This document shows, piece by piece, positions 7,059-14,591 of a stretch of DNA of 17,655 nucleotides. Numbering within the stretch: the first letter of the stretch is position 1; each line of letters begins with the position of its first letter. Below the pieces are notes generated by a model that saw nothing but the letters and a program-made list of their open reading frames with translations, did not search any database and was not told the origin of the DNA. The DNA lies in assembly GCA_964517315.1 (NCBI GenBank), contig CAZFCJ010000074.1, positions 1 to 17,655 of the forward strand, read 5' to 3'. Position numbers and translations under genes: made by a program. Source of the DNA: DASWJQ01 sp964517315 (GTDB lineage Bacteria > Chloroflexota > Anaerolineae > Anaerolineales > E44-bin32).

Positions 7059-8579
7059 CTACTTTCCGAAGCTGGAGAGGTCAATCCATCCGCTCGGCAC
7101 CGCGCCGCGGCTGTGCGGCGGGCACGCCTGGTCGCCGCAGAACCAGATGTCGTGATCGAAGAACGATCCCGGTCGGTGCGTGCTCGCGATGAGCCCCACC
7201 GCGGTCGCGTTGAGCGTGTAGGTGCCCGGAACGGCGTCAATCAGGATCAGCGGCACACAGTCCGTCCCCAGAACTGAGCAATCCACGAGCTTTCCGTGTC
7301 GGTCGGTCCGAAACTCCCCGGTTACGGGGCTTCCGTCCCCGTTGAGGTCGGGCACATTTATCTCGATCTGGTAGAGCTGATAGGCCGAGCTGTTGTTCTC
7401 CGGCTCGTTCACGACGATGAAGTGCGGGTCGCCCGACAGTCTCGTGTTGGGGTCAACGAAATCGACGGCGTTGCGGATGCGAAAAGCGATGCTGGCGCGT
7501 TCATGCTCCGTCACGTGTGGTCGCGATTCCCGACGGTGGGAGCTGTTCCACGTCTCTTTCTGGCTCGTCGAGCCGGGAACCATTTCGCCAACGTACGGCG
7601 GAATGCCGATCCGATACTCCTGGCCGGGGAATTTCGGGTAACTCGCGAAATTCTGCTTGTAGGGAGAGATGAGCTGACCGTAGTCCTCGTGGCCTCCGGT
7701 GAACACCAGACCCGCATCGCTACCGTCGTCCGGGTCGCACAGGCTTGCCGCCAGCGCGAAGCTGTGGAGCCGCGAAAGCTTCCCTTCCTCGATCGCCACG
7801 CCGTGCGTCTGCGCGGTGTAGGCGTCCACGCCGTAACAGGTCTCCGCCCGGAAGTCGTAGGCGTGCATCGCGTACCCCGCGTGCTTCCGCAGGTTCTCGT
7901 TCGGCGTCTGCCATGGGTAGCTCACGGTCCAGATGACTTCGCTTATGGCAGAGCCAAACACTTCCTCAGCCCAGCCGGGTTCGGGCATTCCGTGCGCATG
8001 ATCGTAATGGCAGTCGTTCTGTGGATTATGAAGTGCATGCCACTCCCTATCGTCGTGCTCAGCGCAACTGGGGTCGTTTGGGTTTGGCACCAAGTTGCTC
8101 GGCCCGGGTGTCGGGGTGGAGGTGGAGTCTCTCGCCCCTACAATGGGCGTTGGCGTTTCGTTCGGTGGGGCAGTGGGAAGAATGGTCGTAGCTTCAGCGG
8201 TTGTTGGACGGGTCGGTGTCGCCGTCGAATCCGATAGCAGGACGAATTCTGAGGTCGGCGAGGGTGTCATCGGGCCGAGCGTCGACGTGGCTGTCGTCGG
8301 GCCGGATTTCGACGTGGCTGTCGTCGGGCCGGATTTCGACGTGGCTGTCGTCGGGGCCAGCGTCGGCGCGGCGGTCGGCTGGCCCAGCGTCGGCGGCAGG
8401 GTGGGCGGTGGAAAAGGATTGGCCGGAGTGTATGGGTTGATGATGAGGGCCGCAGAAACGCCGGCCAACCCTAGCGTCGCCAGAAGCACGACCCCCGTCA
8501 AGAAGTTAACGACGAAGCCACCATAATTCCTTCCCACCTTCGCCTCCGGCGGTTGGTCCATATCTTCCATGTTGGCCAT
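7059..8579 (-). CDS. Membrane-anchored extracytoplasmic protein of unknown function with T/P-rich repetitive linker
   Basis: 506 aa, family not firmly recognised. A short cytoplasmic tail (1-20) is followed by one membrane helix (about 22-47) with no cleavage site. Then comes a long Thr/Pro/Ala/Ser linker (50-165) containing a nine-residue tandem repeat G-P-T-T-A-T-S-K-S. The C-terminal domain (170-506) starts with C-x-x-H-D-x-x-x-W-H-x-L-x-N-P-x-x-x-C-H-Y-D-H-A-H-G (172-197), rich in Cys and His and possibly metal-binding. It then has Y-P-W-Q-T-P-N-E-N (221-229), aromatic strands and a D-L-N-G-D-G segment (411-416) that resembles a calcium-binding loop. I recall similar C-H-Y-x-H-E-H-G proteins in Chloroflexota annotated only as hypothetical. 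ATG start with GGAGGAGGAG about 9 nt upstream. It probably sits on the cell surface. Confidence 0.82.
   Translation of the reverse strand: MANMEDMDQPPEAKVGRNYGGFVVNFLTGVVLLATLGLAGVSAALIINPYTPANPFPPPTLPPTLGQPTAAPTLAPTTATSKSGPTTATSKSGPTTATSTLGPMTPSPTSEFVLLSDSTATPTRPTTAEATTILPTAPPNETPTPIVGARDSTSTPTPGPSNLVPNPNDPSCAEHDDREWHALHNPQNDCHYDHAHGMPEPGWAEEVFGSAISEVIWTVSYPWQTPNENLRKHAGYAMHAYDFRAETCYGVDAYTAQTHGVAIEEGKLSRLHSFALAASLCDPDDGSDAGLVFTGGHEDYGQLISPYKQNFASYPKFPGQEYRIGIPPYVGEMVPGSTSQKETWNSSHRRESRPHVTEHERASIAFRIRNAVDFVDPNTRLSGDPHFIVVNEPENNSSAYQLYQIEINVPDLNGDGSPVTGEFRTDRHGKLVDCSVLGTDCVPLILIDAVPGTYTLNATAVGLIASTHRPGSFFDHDIWFCGDQACPPHSRGAVPSGWIDLSSFGK
8284..8355 (-). repeat. 27-bp in-frame tandem repeat within the linker of the 506-aa protein
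   Basis: Units begin at 8284, 8311 and 8338; the first two are identical over 27 bp and the third matches for 18 bp. The period is a multiple of three, so copy-number change lengthens or shortens the linker by nine residues (G-P-T-T-A-T-S-K-S) without breaking the frame. There are no spacers, so it is not a CRISPR array. Confidence 0.9.
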
Positions 8580-8754
8580 AGCGTCCGTCTCCTCCTCCCC
8601 ATCATGGATCGATCAGGATCTCGTGCTCGGCGTTCTGCCGCGCCCTCTGAGACGATGGCTAAGTGCCCATCCGTTCCAGATGCCCCCGCGCGATCGCCGG
8701 TGGAGCCTGACCCCCGGGCTCGTCAGCGGTGGTAGCTGACTCCCAAAAGCCTAA

Positions 8755-8780
8755 CACATTGCCCCACGGGTGCCAATGTG
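8755..8780 (-). terminator. Probable terminator after the universal stress protein gene
   Basis: CACATTG (8755-8761) and CAATGTG (8774-8780) form a 7-bp stem around a 12-nt loop, 12 nt past the universal stress protein stop. On the minus strand the stem is followed by TTAGGCTTTT, a moderately T-rich tail. The stem is rather AT-rich, so strength is uncertain. The rest of 8580-8792 shows no gene and no clear promoter. Confidence 0.45.
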
Positions 8781-8792
8781 AGTATTTTCCTG

Positions 8793-9665
8793 TCAGAATT
8801 CCGACCAATCGACCCCGTCTTCCGGTTGGCGGGCGATCAGCACCGGCCGATGGGCCTCCATGAGCACTCGTTCCGCGAGGTCTTCCTGAACCAGCTCGCG
8901 TAGCTCGTGCCAGGATTCCCTGGATGGGACTTGCAGCGCTCCGACCACGACCAGGTCGAACTCGCCCTCCTCACTCTCCTCGATGATCTCCTCGACGGTC
9001 AAGCCGTGGCGTACCTTGACCTCGTACATGGACGGCGAAACCCCTGCCTCACTCAGAATCTCGAGGGCTTGTTGGAGGAATTCGCCTTCGCGGGTGCGGT
9101 ATTTCATGAGCGAATCGGCGTCGCGCTCCAGATCCCGCACGTCGGCGTCGGCGCGCAGTGGGACTTGGGACATCACATGGAGCACGGTCACCTTGGCGCC
9201 CACCTCGGCGGCCATCTGACCCGCCAATCGCAGGGCGAATTCGTCCGGCTCCTCCCCGGCCGTCCAGACCAAGATGCGTTCCAACCTATGCCACGCCGGG
9301 AACACGACCAGAAGCGGCACCGATAGATGTCCCGCCAGGTGTTTTGCCAAGGACTTCGGCCGCAGCCGGTTCAAGCTGCGATGCAGATGGATGCCGAGCA
9401 CGACGAGATCGTACGGCTGCCTCTGGACCTCATCCAGAATCGTCTCTCCAACATCCGCAGCCCGAACGATGGATTCGATCTCTTCCTCCTGGTGGGTCTC
9501 CAGATTCTCAGCCGCTGCGCTGTGAGCCTGAGCCGCCGCCTCCTGGTCCTCGTCGTCAGAGAACGCGCTCAGCAACGCAATATTCGCCTCATCGGCGAAC
9601 AGCATCGTGAAGTCAGCGGCCCGCTGCAGCGTTTCCGATCCATCGCTTGTCACCAGAATACGCAT
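8793..9665 (-). CDS. Universal stress protein with two tandem Usp domains
   Basis: 290 aa, twice the length of a single UspA domain. Domain 1 (1 to about 122) begins M-R-I-L-V-T-S-D-G-S-E and contains D-L-V-V-L-G-I-H. Domain 2 (about 127-290) begins R-I-L-V-W-T-A-G-E-E and ends with D-L-V-V-V-G-A and H-R-P-V-L-I-A-R. The classical ATP-binding G-x2-G-x9-G-S/T motif is not intact in either half, so it may be of the non-ATP-binding kind. Such cytoplasmic proteins act in stress survival and often associate with or regulate transporters. ATG start with a modest GGCGGG 8 nt upstream. The preceding membrane ORF stops 14 bp upstream on the same strand, so the two are probably cotranscribed. Confidence 0.88.
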   Translation of the reverse strand: MRILVTSDGSETLQRAADFTMLFADEANIALLSAFSDDEDQEAAAQAHSAAAENLETHQEEEIESIVRAADVGETILDEVQRQPYDLVVLGIHLHRSLNRLRPKSLAKHLAGHLSVPLLVVFPAWHRLERILVWTAGEEPDEFALRLAGQMAAEVGAKVTVLHVMSQVPLRADADVRDLERDADSLMKYRTREGEFLQQALEILSEAGVSPSMYEVKVRHGLTVEEIIEESEEGEFDLVVVGALQVPSRESWHELRELVQEDLAERVLMEAHRPVLIARQPEDGVDWSEF

Positions 9666-9679
9666 AACCGATTCCCGCC

Positions 9680-10012
9680 TTACCAGGACACAGTCATGGA
9701 ACGTGGAAGGGCCAAAATGGCGAAGAAGAATCCCACCAGCCCCCCGGCGATGGGCGGGCCGCTCAGTACAAAGTAAGATGATATCCAGCCAAAGGCCAAA
9801 CCGGTGACCGGGTCGTCGAGGGAAATCATATCTTGGGTCAGCGGTGCTACGCCGCCGGCACCGGCTTTCAATAGCTCAAGCGCCAGCAGGCACAGCGGCA
9901 GGCCGGTCAAGAATAAAACCAACCTGTCTATGCCCGGGGTGCCGAAGGGCAGCGCGCGCAGCTTATCGGAAATGTGAGATCCGGCCTGGCCGCAGTGCTG
10001 GGGATCGGTCAT
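9680..10012 (-). CDS. Short membrane protein, possible N-terminal remnant of a larger permease
   Basis: 110 aa from the ATG at 10012; a TTG at 10096 would give 138 aa, and neither has a good ribosome-binding site. Two hydrophobic helices are visible, about residues 31-50 and 70-100, joined by a segment with L-E-L-L-K-A-G-A-G-G-V-A-P-L. The second carries G-W-I-S-S-Y-F-V-L-S-G-P-P-I-A. This pattern resembles the opening of larger Na/Pi-cotransporter or nucleoside-recognition-like permeases (recalled, not searched), which continue for several hundred residues. Here the frame ends just after the second helix and the stress protein gene follows 14 bp later, so the remainder is missing. It may be a genuine small protein or a deletion product. 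Confidence 0.5.
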   Translation of the reverse strand: MTDPQHCGQAGSHISDKLRALPFGTPGIDRLVLFLTGLPLCLLALELLKAGAGGVAPLTQDMISLDDPVTGLAFGWISSYFVLSGPPIAGGLVGFFFAILALPRSMTVSW

Positions 10013-10209
10013 TGACGCGCGCTGCTTCGAAGAGATCTCGGGCCCATGGAATCTTCCTGCCGTTTGCAGGGAACTCAAACGCTCTAGTTCTACCAAATCG
10101 CATGAGCTGGAACAAGAGCCCGGGAATCACCCTGCGGGCCTCGGCCGTGTAGACTCATGATGAGGTTGGGCAGATCTGAATAGATCCACCAGCGAGGGAG
10201 AGTTGATTT

Positions 10210-10413
10210 ATGAATTGGATTGGCTACATCGTTGGAGCGCTGATGGTCTTGACCGGAATCGTTTGGATCCTGCAAGGAGTCGGCATTTTGCCCGGAAGCT
10301 TCATGACCGGCCAGCCCGAATGGGCGGTCGCGGGGGTCATTTCTGCGATCGTGGGCGGGGTCGTGATTTGGCTCGTCTACCGCCGGGGCGCCAGTCCGGA
10401 AGAGCGAACCTGA
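10210..10413 (+). CDS. Small two-helix membrane protein, hypothetical
   Basis: 67 aa with two membrane helices (about 5-28 and 39-57), a short loop M-T-G-Q-P-E-W between them and a charged C-terminal tail R-R-G-A-S-P-E-E-R-T. Both helices contain small-residue patterns (G-A-L-M-V-L-T-G; G-V-I-S-A-I-V-G-G-V) suitable for tight packing. ATG start with GAGGGAGAG about 7 nt upstream, a strong ribosome-binding site that supports it as a real gene. It is divergent from the membrane ORF on the left and 61 bp upstream of rtcA on the same strand. I do not recognise a functional family. Confidence 0.78.
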   Translation: MNWIGYIVGALMVLTGIVWILQGVGILPGSFMTGQPEWAVAGVISAIVGGVVIWLVYRRGASPEERT

Positions 10414-10474
10414 GAACGGTGAACCCGGTCGCGATCCCGCGGCTTGCAAGAGGCGGGAGCGGAGCGCTCAGGTT

Positions 10475-11542
10475 TTGATCGAGATCGACGGTTCACAGGG
10501 CGAAGGGGGTGGCCAGGTGCTCCGGACGGTTCTGTCGGTGGCCGCTCTGACCGGCCGCGCCGTGCGGATTGTGGACATCCGGGCTGGCCGCAGCACACCA
10601 GGCCTGGCGCCCCAACACCTGACGGCGGTGCGTGCCTTGGCTGCGGTCTGTGCTGCGGAGGTCGAAGGGGGGCAGTTAAGGTCCACCGAAATCTTGTTCG
10701 CTCCCACGGCGCCTGCCCAAAACGGTGAATACAAATTTGACGTGGCCGAGGCAGCTGCCAATGGCAGCGCGGGCTCGGTCACGCTCCTGGCGCAGGCACT
10801 GATCCCTGTGCTGGCGCTGGCCCCGGGCGGCAGCCGGCTGGACCTGCACGGCGGCACCCACGTGCGCTGGAGTCCCTCATTCGAGTACCTAGAGGGGGTT
10901 TTCCTTCCGCGGTTGGGGCAAATGGGGATGGAGGTGGAGTCCAGTTTGGAGGCAACCGGCTTCTATCCCGTCGGCGGGGGCCGTCTTGAACTGCATATCG
11001 GGGGAGGAGGCCAAGCCCGGCTGCGGCCGCTGCAAGTTGAGGCGCGCGGTGAGCTGGTGTCGGTGTCCGGCGGCGCGATCGCTTGCAACCTTCCCTCGCA
11101 CATCCCTCAGCGCATGACCGATCGCAGCCGAAACCTGCTTTCCGACCTCGACGTACCTTTCCGGGTGGCCCCTCGAAGGTTGACCGGTCGAGGGCCGGGT
11201 GCGGCGATTACCTTACTGGCCGAATACGAGGGTGGCACGGCTGGCTTTACCGCATACGGTGAGCGGGGAAAGCCCTCGGAGGCGGTCGCAGAGGAGGCTT
11301 GCCAAGCCCTCCTCGAGCATCACACCACCGGAGCTCCGGTGGACCAGCAGCTGGCGGATCAACTGCTGCTGCCGCTCTCGCTGGTGCCCGCGGCCTCAGT
11401 TTACGTGGCCGCCAAACGGACGGGGCACCTGACGACGAACGCCCGCGTGCTCGAGGAGCTCCTGCCGGTGGAGATCGACTTGCGCGACCGGGAAGACGGG
11501 AACGTGGAAGTTGCTGTGCGAGGAGCGAGCTTACCGGATTAG
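10475..11542 (+). CDS. rtcA: RNA 3'-terminal phosphate cyclase
   Basis: 355 aa, the usual RtcA length. It converts RNA 3'-phosphate to 2',3'-cyclic phosphate through a covalent enzyme-AMP on a histidine. The N-terminus carries the family signature D-G-S-Q-G-E-G-G-G-Q (5-14), followed by R-A-G-R-S-x-P-G-L-x-x-Q-H-L. The likely nucleophile is His318 in G-H-L-T-T-N, equivalent to E. coli His309. The P-x-G-G-G motif is present as Y-P-V-G-G-G (about 164-169). Start is TTG with GGAG 10 nt upstream, and the protein begins exactly at the conserved M-I-E-I-D-G-S. No rtcB or rtcR is present in the window. Instead, the gene converges on a Clp1-like 5'-kinase whose stop is 11 bp away. The 67-aa membrane gene lies 61 bp upstream and may be cotranscribed. 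Confidence 0.95.
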   Translation: MIEIDGSQGEGGGQVLRTVLSVAALTGRAVRIVDIRAGRSTPGLAPQHLTAVRALAAVCAAEVEGGQLRSTEILFAPTAPAQNGEYKFDVAEAAANGSAGSVTLLAQALIPVLALAPGGSRLDLHGGTHVRWSPSFEYLEGVFLPRLGQMGMEVESSLEATGFYPVGGGRLELHIGGGGQARLRPLQVEARGELVSVSGGAIACNLPSHIPQRMTDRSRNLLSDLDVPFRVAPRRLTGRGPGAAITLLAEYEGGTAGFTAYGERGKPSEAVAEEACQALLEHHTTGAPVDQQLADQLLLPLSLVPAASVYVAAKRTGHLTTNARVLEELLPVEIDLRDREDGNVEVAVRGASLPD

Positions 11543-11553
11543 GTCCCGATCCG

Positions 11554-12465
11554 TCACCGTTGTCTGGGATCCGGCAGCCGCTTCAACCGGTCGCGATACG
11601 TTCTCAGATCGAGCAGAACGTCACCCACCCGCAGCAAGGCCACCGCGGCAAGGTCCTCCAAGGGCGTCATCAGCGTGATCTCGCGGTCCGGCCGTTCGCT
11701 CTCAACCACGGCCAGGGCCAGGACGAAGCCGTCCGCGTCGCACAGGCCGGCCAGGCGGCCTTGTTCGACTGCAGCCGGTGGAAAGAGTGGCCAATCGTCG
11801 AGGTGGAGGCGATGGCGGTGGCCGGGTCGGAAATGCTGGCGGTAGCGGCGGGCTCGGTTCTCGGCGCGGGTCTCCGCGGAACGGGGGCGCGCGCTCCGAG
11901 GTACCTCCACTTCGTGCACGCTGAGCGTGGCCGCGCCGCGTCGCGGTTTCAGGAAGGCTTCCAATTCGGACTCGCGTTGCAGCGCCAGCAGATGCTTCGG
12001 CTGCAGGAGATCGATTTCGGCGTTCTTCAACACGTGTCCCCCCTGCCGCGGCTCCACCAGCCCGCAAGTGTCGAAGATCACGGTGCTGGCGCCGTGTTCC
12101 CTGGCGACCTGAGTCAATCGCGCCAGGCCGCTTAAGTGCGGCAGCATATGGCCGGAGGGAGACGTGGAGCCCACGAACCAATGCCAAGCTGGGCCCCGCG
12201 GCGGGAATCGGCCTCCATCCCCGTCCGAGAGGCCCAAGCTGATCGTGGTGGGCGGGCCCAGGCTGGACTGTCCGGGGTCCCCGTCCAGGTATGCGATCCC
12301 GCCTCGATCTTGCGCCGCGAGCCGTGAGTGAAGGAAGCGTGCCAGGGTGGTTTTCCCGCGGTCCGTGGCGCCGACGATCATGATCAATCCGCTCGGTTCC
12401 AAATCGAGCAAGCGCTGCCAGCTTGATGGTATGTCGAACTGTGAATCATCGGGCGAAATGGTCAT
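11554..12465 (-). CDS. Clp1/Grc3-type polynucleotide 5'-hydroxyl kinase
   Basis: 303 aa. The P-loop G-A-T-D-R-G-K-T-T (32-40) and the D-G-D-P-G-Q-S-S motif (61-68) are the diagnostic pair of the Clp1/Grc3/Nol9 family. Also present are F-V-G-S-T-S-P-S-G-H, F-D-T-C-G-L-V (substrate/lid region) and an Arg-rich lid R-S-A-E-T-R-A-E-N-R-A-R-R-Y-R. Family members phosphorylate RNA or DNA 5'-OH ends with ATP; archaeal single-domain versions are close in size. ATG start with no strong ribosome-binding site. On the minus strand it follows pckA after 138 bp and faces rtcA tail to tail. The pair covers both RNA termini, 5' phosphorylation here and 3' cyclisation by RtcA. This function is inferred from family and context. 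Confidence 0.88.
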   Translation of the reverse strand: MTISPDDSQFDIPSSWQRLLDLEPSGLIMIVGATDRGKTTLARFLHSRLAAQDRGGIAYLDGDPGQSSLGPPTTISLGLSDGDGGRFPPRGPAWHWFVGSTSPSGHMLPHLSGLARLTQVAREHGASTVIFDTCGLVEPRQGGHVLKNAEIDLLQPKHLLALQRESELEAFLKPRRGAATLSVHEVEVPRSARPRSAETRAENRARRYRQHFRPGHRHRLHLDDWPLFPPAAVEQGRLAGLCDADGFVLALAVVESERPDREITLMTPLEDLAAVALLRVGDVLLDLRTYRDRLKRLPDPRQR

Positions 12466-12513
12466 CTTTGCAGCCGCTCGACCGGCTTCAGGAAAGGGGG
12501 AAGCAACACGTGG

Positions 12514-12534
12514 GCCCGGCTGGGTGCGCCGGGC
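12514..12534. other. GC-rich hairpin between pckA and the kinase gene
   Basis: GCCCGGC (12514-12520) and GCCGGGC (12528-12534) form a perfect 7-bp stem with a 7-nt loop. No T run follows on the minus strand, so a canonical terminator is not supported. It could attenuate readthrough from pckA into the kinase gene. Confidence 0.35.
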
Positions 12535-12603
12535 GCTCCTTCTCCTCCGGCTGGGGAATGAGCTGCTGGTGCGTCCCTTGACAGCGCTTGTCCTTGAGGT
12601 CGG

Positions 12604-14217
12604 CTAGGTGGGGCTAGGGCCTGCGGCGAGGATCTCCGGTGACACCGCATCGGCGAAATGGGCGAAGTTGTCGGTGAACATGGCCAACAGTTTCCGGGCC
12701 TGTGAATCGTAGGCCTTTGGATCGTCCCAAGTCTCCTTGGGGATCAGAATGTCGGACGGGACGCCGTCGATGCGATGCGGAATCTCCAGTCCAAAATACG
12801 GCTCGTGCATCCCGTCAAGTTTCTCAAGCTCTCCGGCGAGGACCGCCGAAACCATGCGGCGTGTGTGCGCCAAAGCAATACGACGGCCGTGGCCGTACGG
12901 GCCGGCAGTCCAACCCGTGTTGATCAACCACGCTTGCGTGTCGTGATCCCGGAGGCGCTCTCCAAGCAGCTCCGCGTAACGCATGGGGTGGAGGGGCATA
13001 AACGGGGCGCCGAAACAGGCGCTGAACACCGGCTTTGGTTCGTCCACGCCGCGCTCCGTGCCGGCGACCTTCGCCGTATAACCGCTGAGAAAATGGTACA
13101 TCGCCTGGTCGACGCTCAGTCGGCTGATGGGCGGCAGGACCCCGAATGCGTCCGCGGTCAAGAAGACGATATTGCGCGGGTGGCCGGCCACGCCTTGAGG
13201 GGCTGCGTTCTGAAGGTGGGAGAGCGGATAGGAAGCGCGGGTGTTTTCGGTGATGGAGTTGTCGTGCAAATCCGGCCGTCGAGTGGCCTCGTCGTAGGCC
13301 ACGTTTTCCAGGATCGTGCCGAAGCGATGGGCGGCGTCGTAGATCAGCGGCTCCCCTTCCGGGTCGAGCCTGATGACCTTCGCGTAGCATCCGCCCTCCA
13401 TATTAAATACCCCTCGTTCGCTCCAGCCGTGCTCGTCGTCGCCGATGAGCGTTCTATCGGGAACGTTGCTGAGCGTGGTCTTGCCGGTTCCGCTCAGCCC
13501 GAAAAACAGCGCTACGTCATTCGTGTCCTGCCCGTAGTTGGCGCTGCAGTGCATCGGCAGCACGGCATCATCGGGGAGCATGTAATTCATGACCGTGAAG
13601 ATGCTTTTCTTGATCTCGCCGGCGTAATTTGTACGGCCAACGAGGACCAGACGCTTGCCGAAGTGAACGACAATCGCGGTTCGGCTGCGCGTGCCGTCGA
13701 TCTCCGGATCGGCATGGAATCCTGGCAAGTCGATCACAGTGAACTCGGGGACGTGGGCGCGCAGCGCCTTCGGATCCGGCTCGCGCAGAAACATATTACG
13801 TGCAAAAAGGCTGTGCCAGGCGTGCTCTGTGATCACCCTTATCGGGAGCCGGTGAGCCGGATCGGCCCCAGCGTATCCATCGAAGACGAAGAGATCACGG
13901 CCCTTGACGTAATCCTTCATGCGCTCGTACAGACGCTGGAATTGTTCCTCGGAGATGGGCCGATTGACATCACCCCACCAAATTGCATCCCTGCTCGAGG
14001 GCTCATCCACGATGAATTTGTCAAGCGGGGAGCGGCCGGTGTGCTCGCCGGTGCTGACCACCAGCGGCCCGGAATGGACGAGCGTGCCTTCGCCCCCCAA
14101 CAGTGATTTTTCGTACAAAGATGGGGTGGGCTGGTTCCAGTAGACGGCGCCCGCTCCATTGATGCCATGATGCTCGAGCCCGAATTCGCTGCGATACAGG
14201 CCGAGGTGATCTGTCAT
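12604..14217 (-). CDS. pckA: Phosphoenolpyruvate carboxykinase (ATP)
   Basis: 537 aa, full length. It catalyses ATP-dependent conversion of oxaloacetate to PEP, the first committed gluconeogenic step, in the cytoplasm. Signature elements in order are G-E-H-T-G-R-S-P (57-64), the P-loop G-L-S-G-T-G-K-T-T-L-S (240-250), the metal/nucleotide motif I-G-D-D-E-H-G-W (258-265), and N-M-E-G-G-C-Y-A-K (272-280). M-H-C-S-A-N (222-227) contributes a metal-binding His. I chose ATG 14217, with GGAG 6 nt upstream, over a GTG at 14229 that overlaps this ribosome-binding site. A 374-bp gap upstream probably holds its promoter. Nothing suggests a functional link to the neighbouring RNA kinase apart from shared strand. 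Confidence 0.96.
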   Translation of the reverse strand: MTDHLGLYRSEFGLEHHGINGAGAVYWNQPTPSLYEKSLLGGEGTLVHSGPLVVSTGEHTGRSPLDKFIVDEPSSRDAIWWGDVNRPISEEQFQRLYERMKDYVKGRDLFVFDGYAGADPAHRLPIRVITEHAWHSLFARNMFLREPDPKALRAHVPEFTVIDLPGFHADPEIDGTRSRTAIVVHFGKRLVLVGRTNYAGEIKKSIFTVMNYMLPDDAVLPMHCSANYGQDTNDVALFFGLSGTGKTTLSNVPDRTLIGDDEHGWSERGVFNMEGGCYAKVIRLDPEGEPLIYDAAHRFGTILENVAYDEATRRPDLHDNSITENTRASYPLSHLQNAAPQGVAGHPRNIVFLTADAFGVLPPISRLSVDQAMYHFLSGYTAKVAGTERGVDEPKPVFSACFGAPFMPLHPMRYAELLGERLRDHDTQAWLINTGWTAGPYGHGRRIALAHTRRMVSAVLAGELEKLDGMHEPYFGLEIPHRIDGVPSDILIPKETWDDPKAYDSQARKLLAMFTDNFAHFADAVSPEILAAGPSPT

Positions 14218-14591
14218 ACTTTTCTCCACGAATTCACGGGTGACCGAGATCTATTCTATCGGCTCACGGCGGATCGCCCCAGTGGATCTGCAACACCCAC
14301 GATCCTGCAGACAGGAAATGCTGAAATATTTCCGCGACCTGCGGGACGGCCTTCTCAGCCATCGAGTCGAGAGAGTGCCCAGAGAGTTTCCCCCTCGAAG
14401 GCTCTTCAGTCAATCGAACGAGTCGTCATACACGCCCGGCGGCGGCGAAGGGCCCGCTCGAGATCGAGGCCTGCGAGCAGCCTCAGTGGGCACGGAGATC
14501 AGAGCGCGGTCTTCCTTACGCCGTGAAGGTTTCGCCGGAACTGCCTGCCCGCGGCGGACCCCTATTCACTCCTCACCCCGTGGCTCGCGCT
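14218..14591. other. 374-bp gene-free region upstream of pckA
   Basis: No convincing gene on either strand. It contains a 10-bp palindrome GAAATATTTC (14323-14332) within a larger GGAAAT...ATTTCC inverted repeat (14314-14333). There is also a 7-bp direct repeat AGAGAGT (14370-14376 and 14381-14387, 11-bp period). A minus-strand TAGAAT about 36 nt before pckA could be a -10 box but lacks a good -35. No T-tailed terminator for the oxidoreductase gene is visible. Confidence 0.5.

Noticed and set aside
7296..8237. 313-aa open frame on the plus strand opposite the 506-aa surface protein
   Set aside because: Composition is the antisense of the T/P linker and domain codons; no recognisable motif.
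8284..8355. Short regular repeats as a CRISPR array
   Set aside because: The units are contiguous without spacers and lie in frame inside a coding linker.
10090..10449. 119-aa minus-strand open frame opposite the 67-aa membrane protein
   Set aside because: The plus-strand gene has a strong ribosome-binding site and real membrane helices; this frame is low-complexity hydrophilic shadow.
12514..12534. Hairpin after pckA as an intrinsic terminator
   Set aside because: No T tract follows on the minus strand; kept only as a hairpin.
12775..14106. 443-aa open frame on the plus strand opposite pckA
   Set aside because: Pure shadow of a GC-rich, strongly recognised gene; the translation has no family features and no ribosome-binding site.
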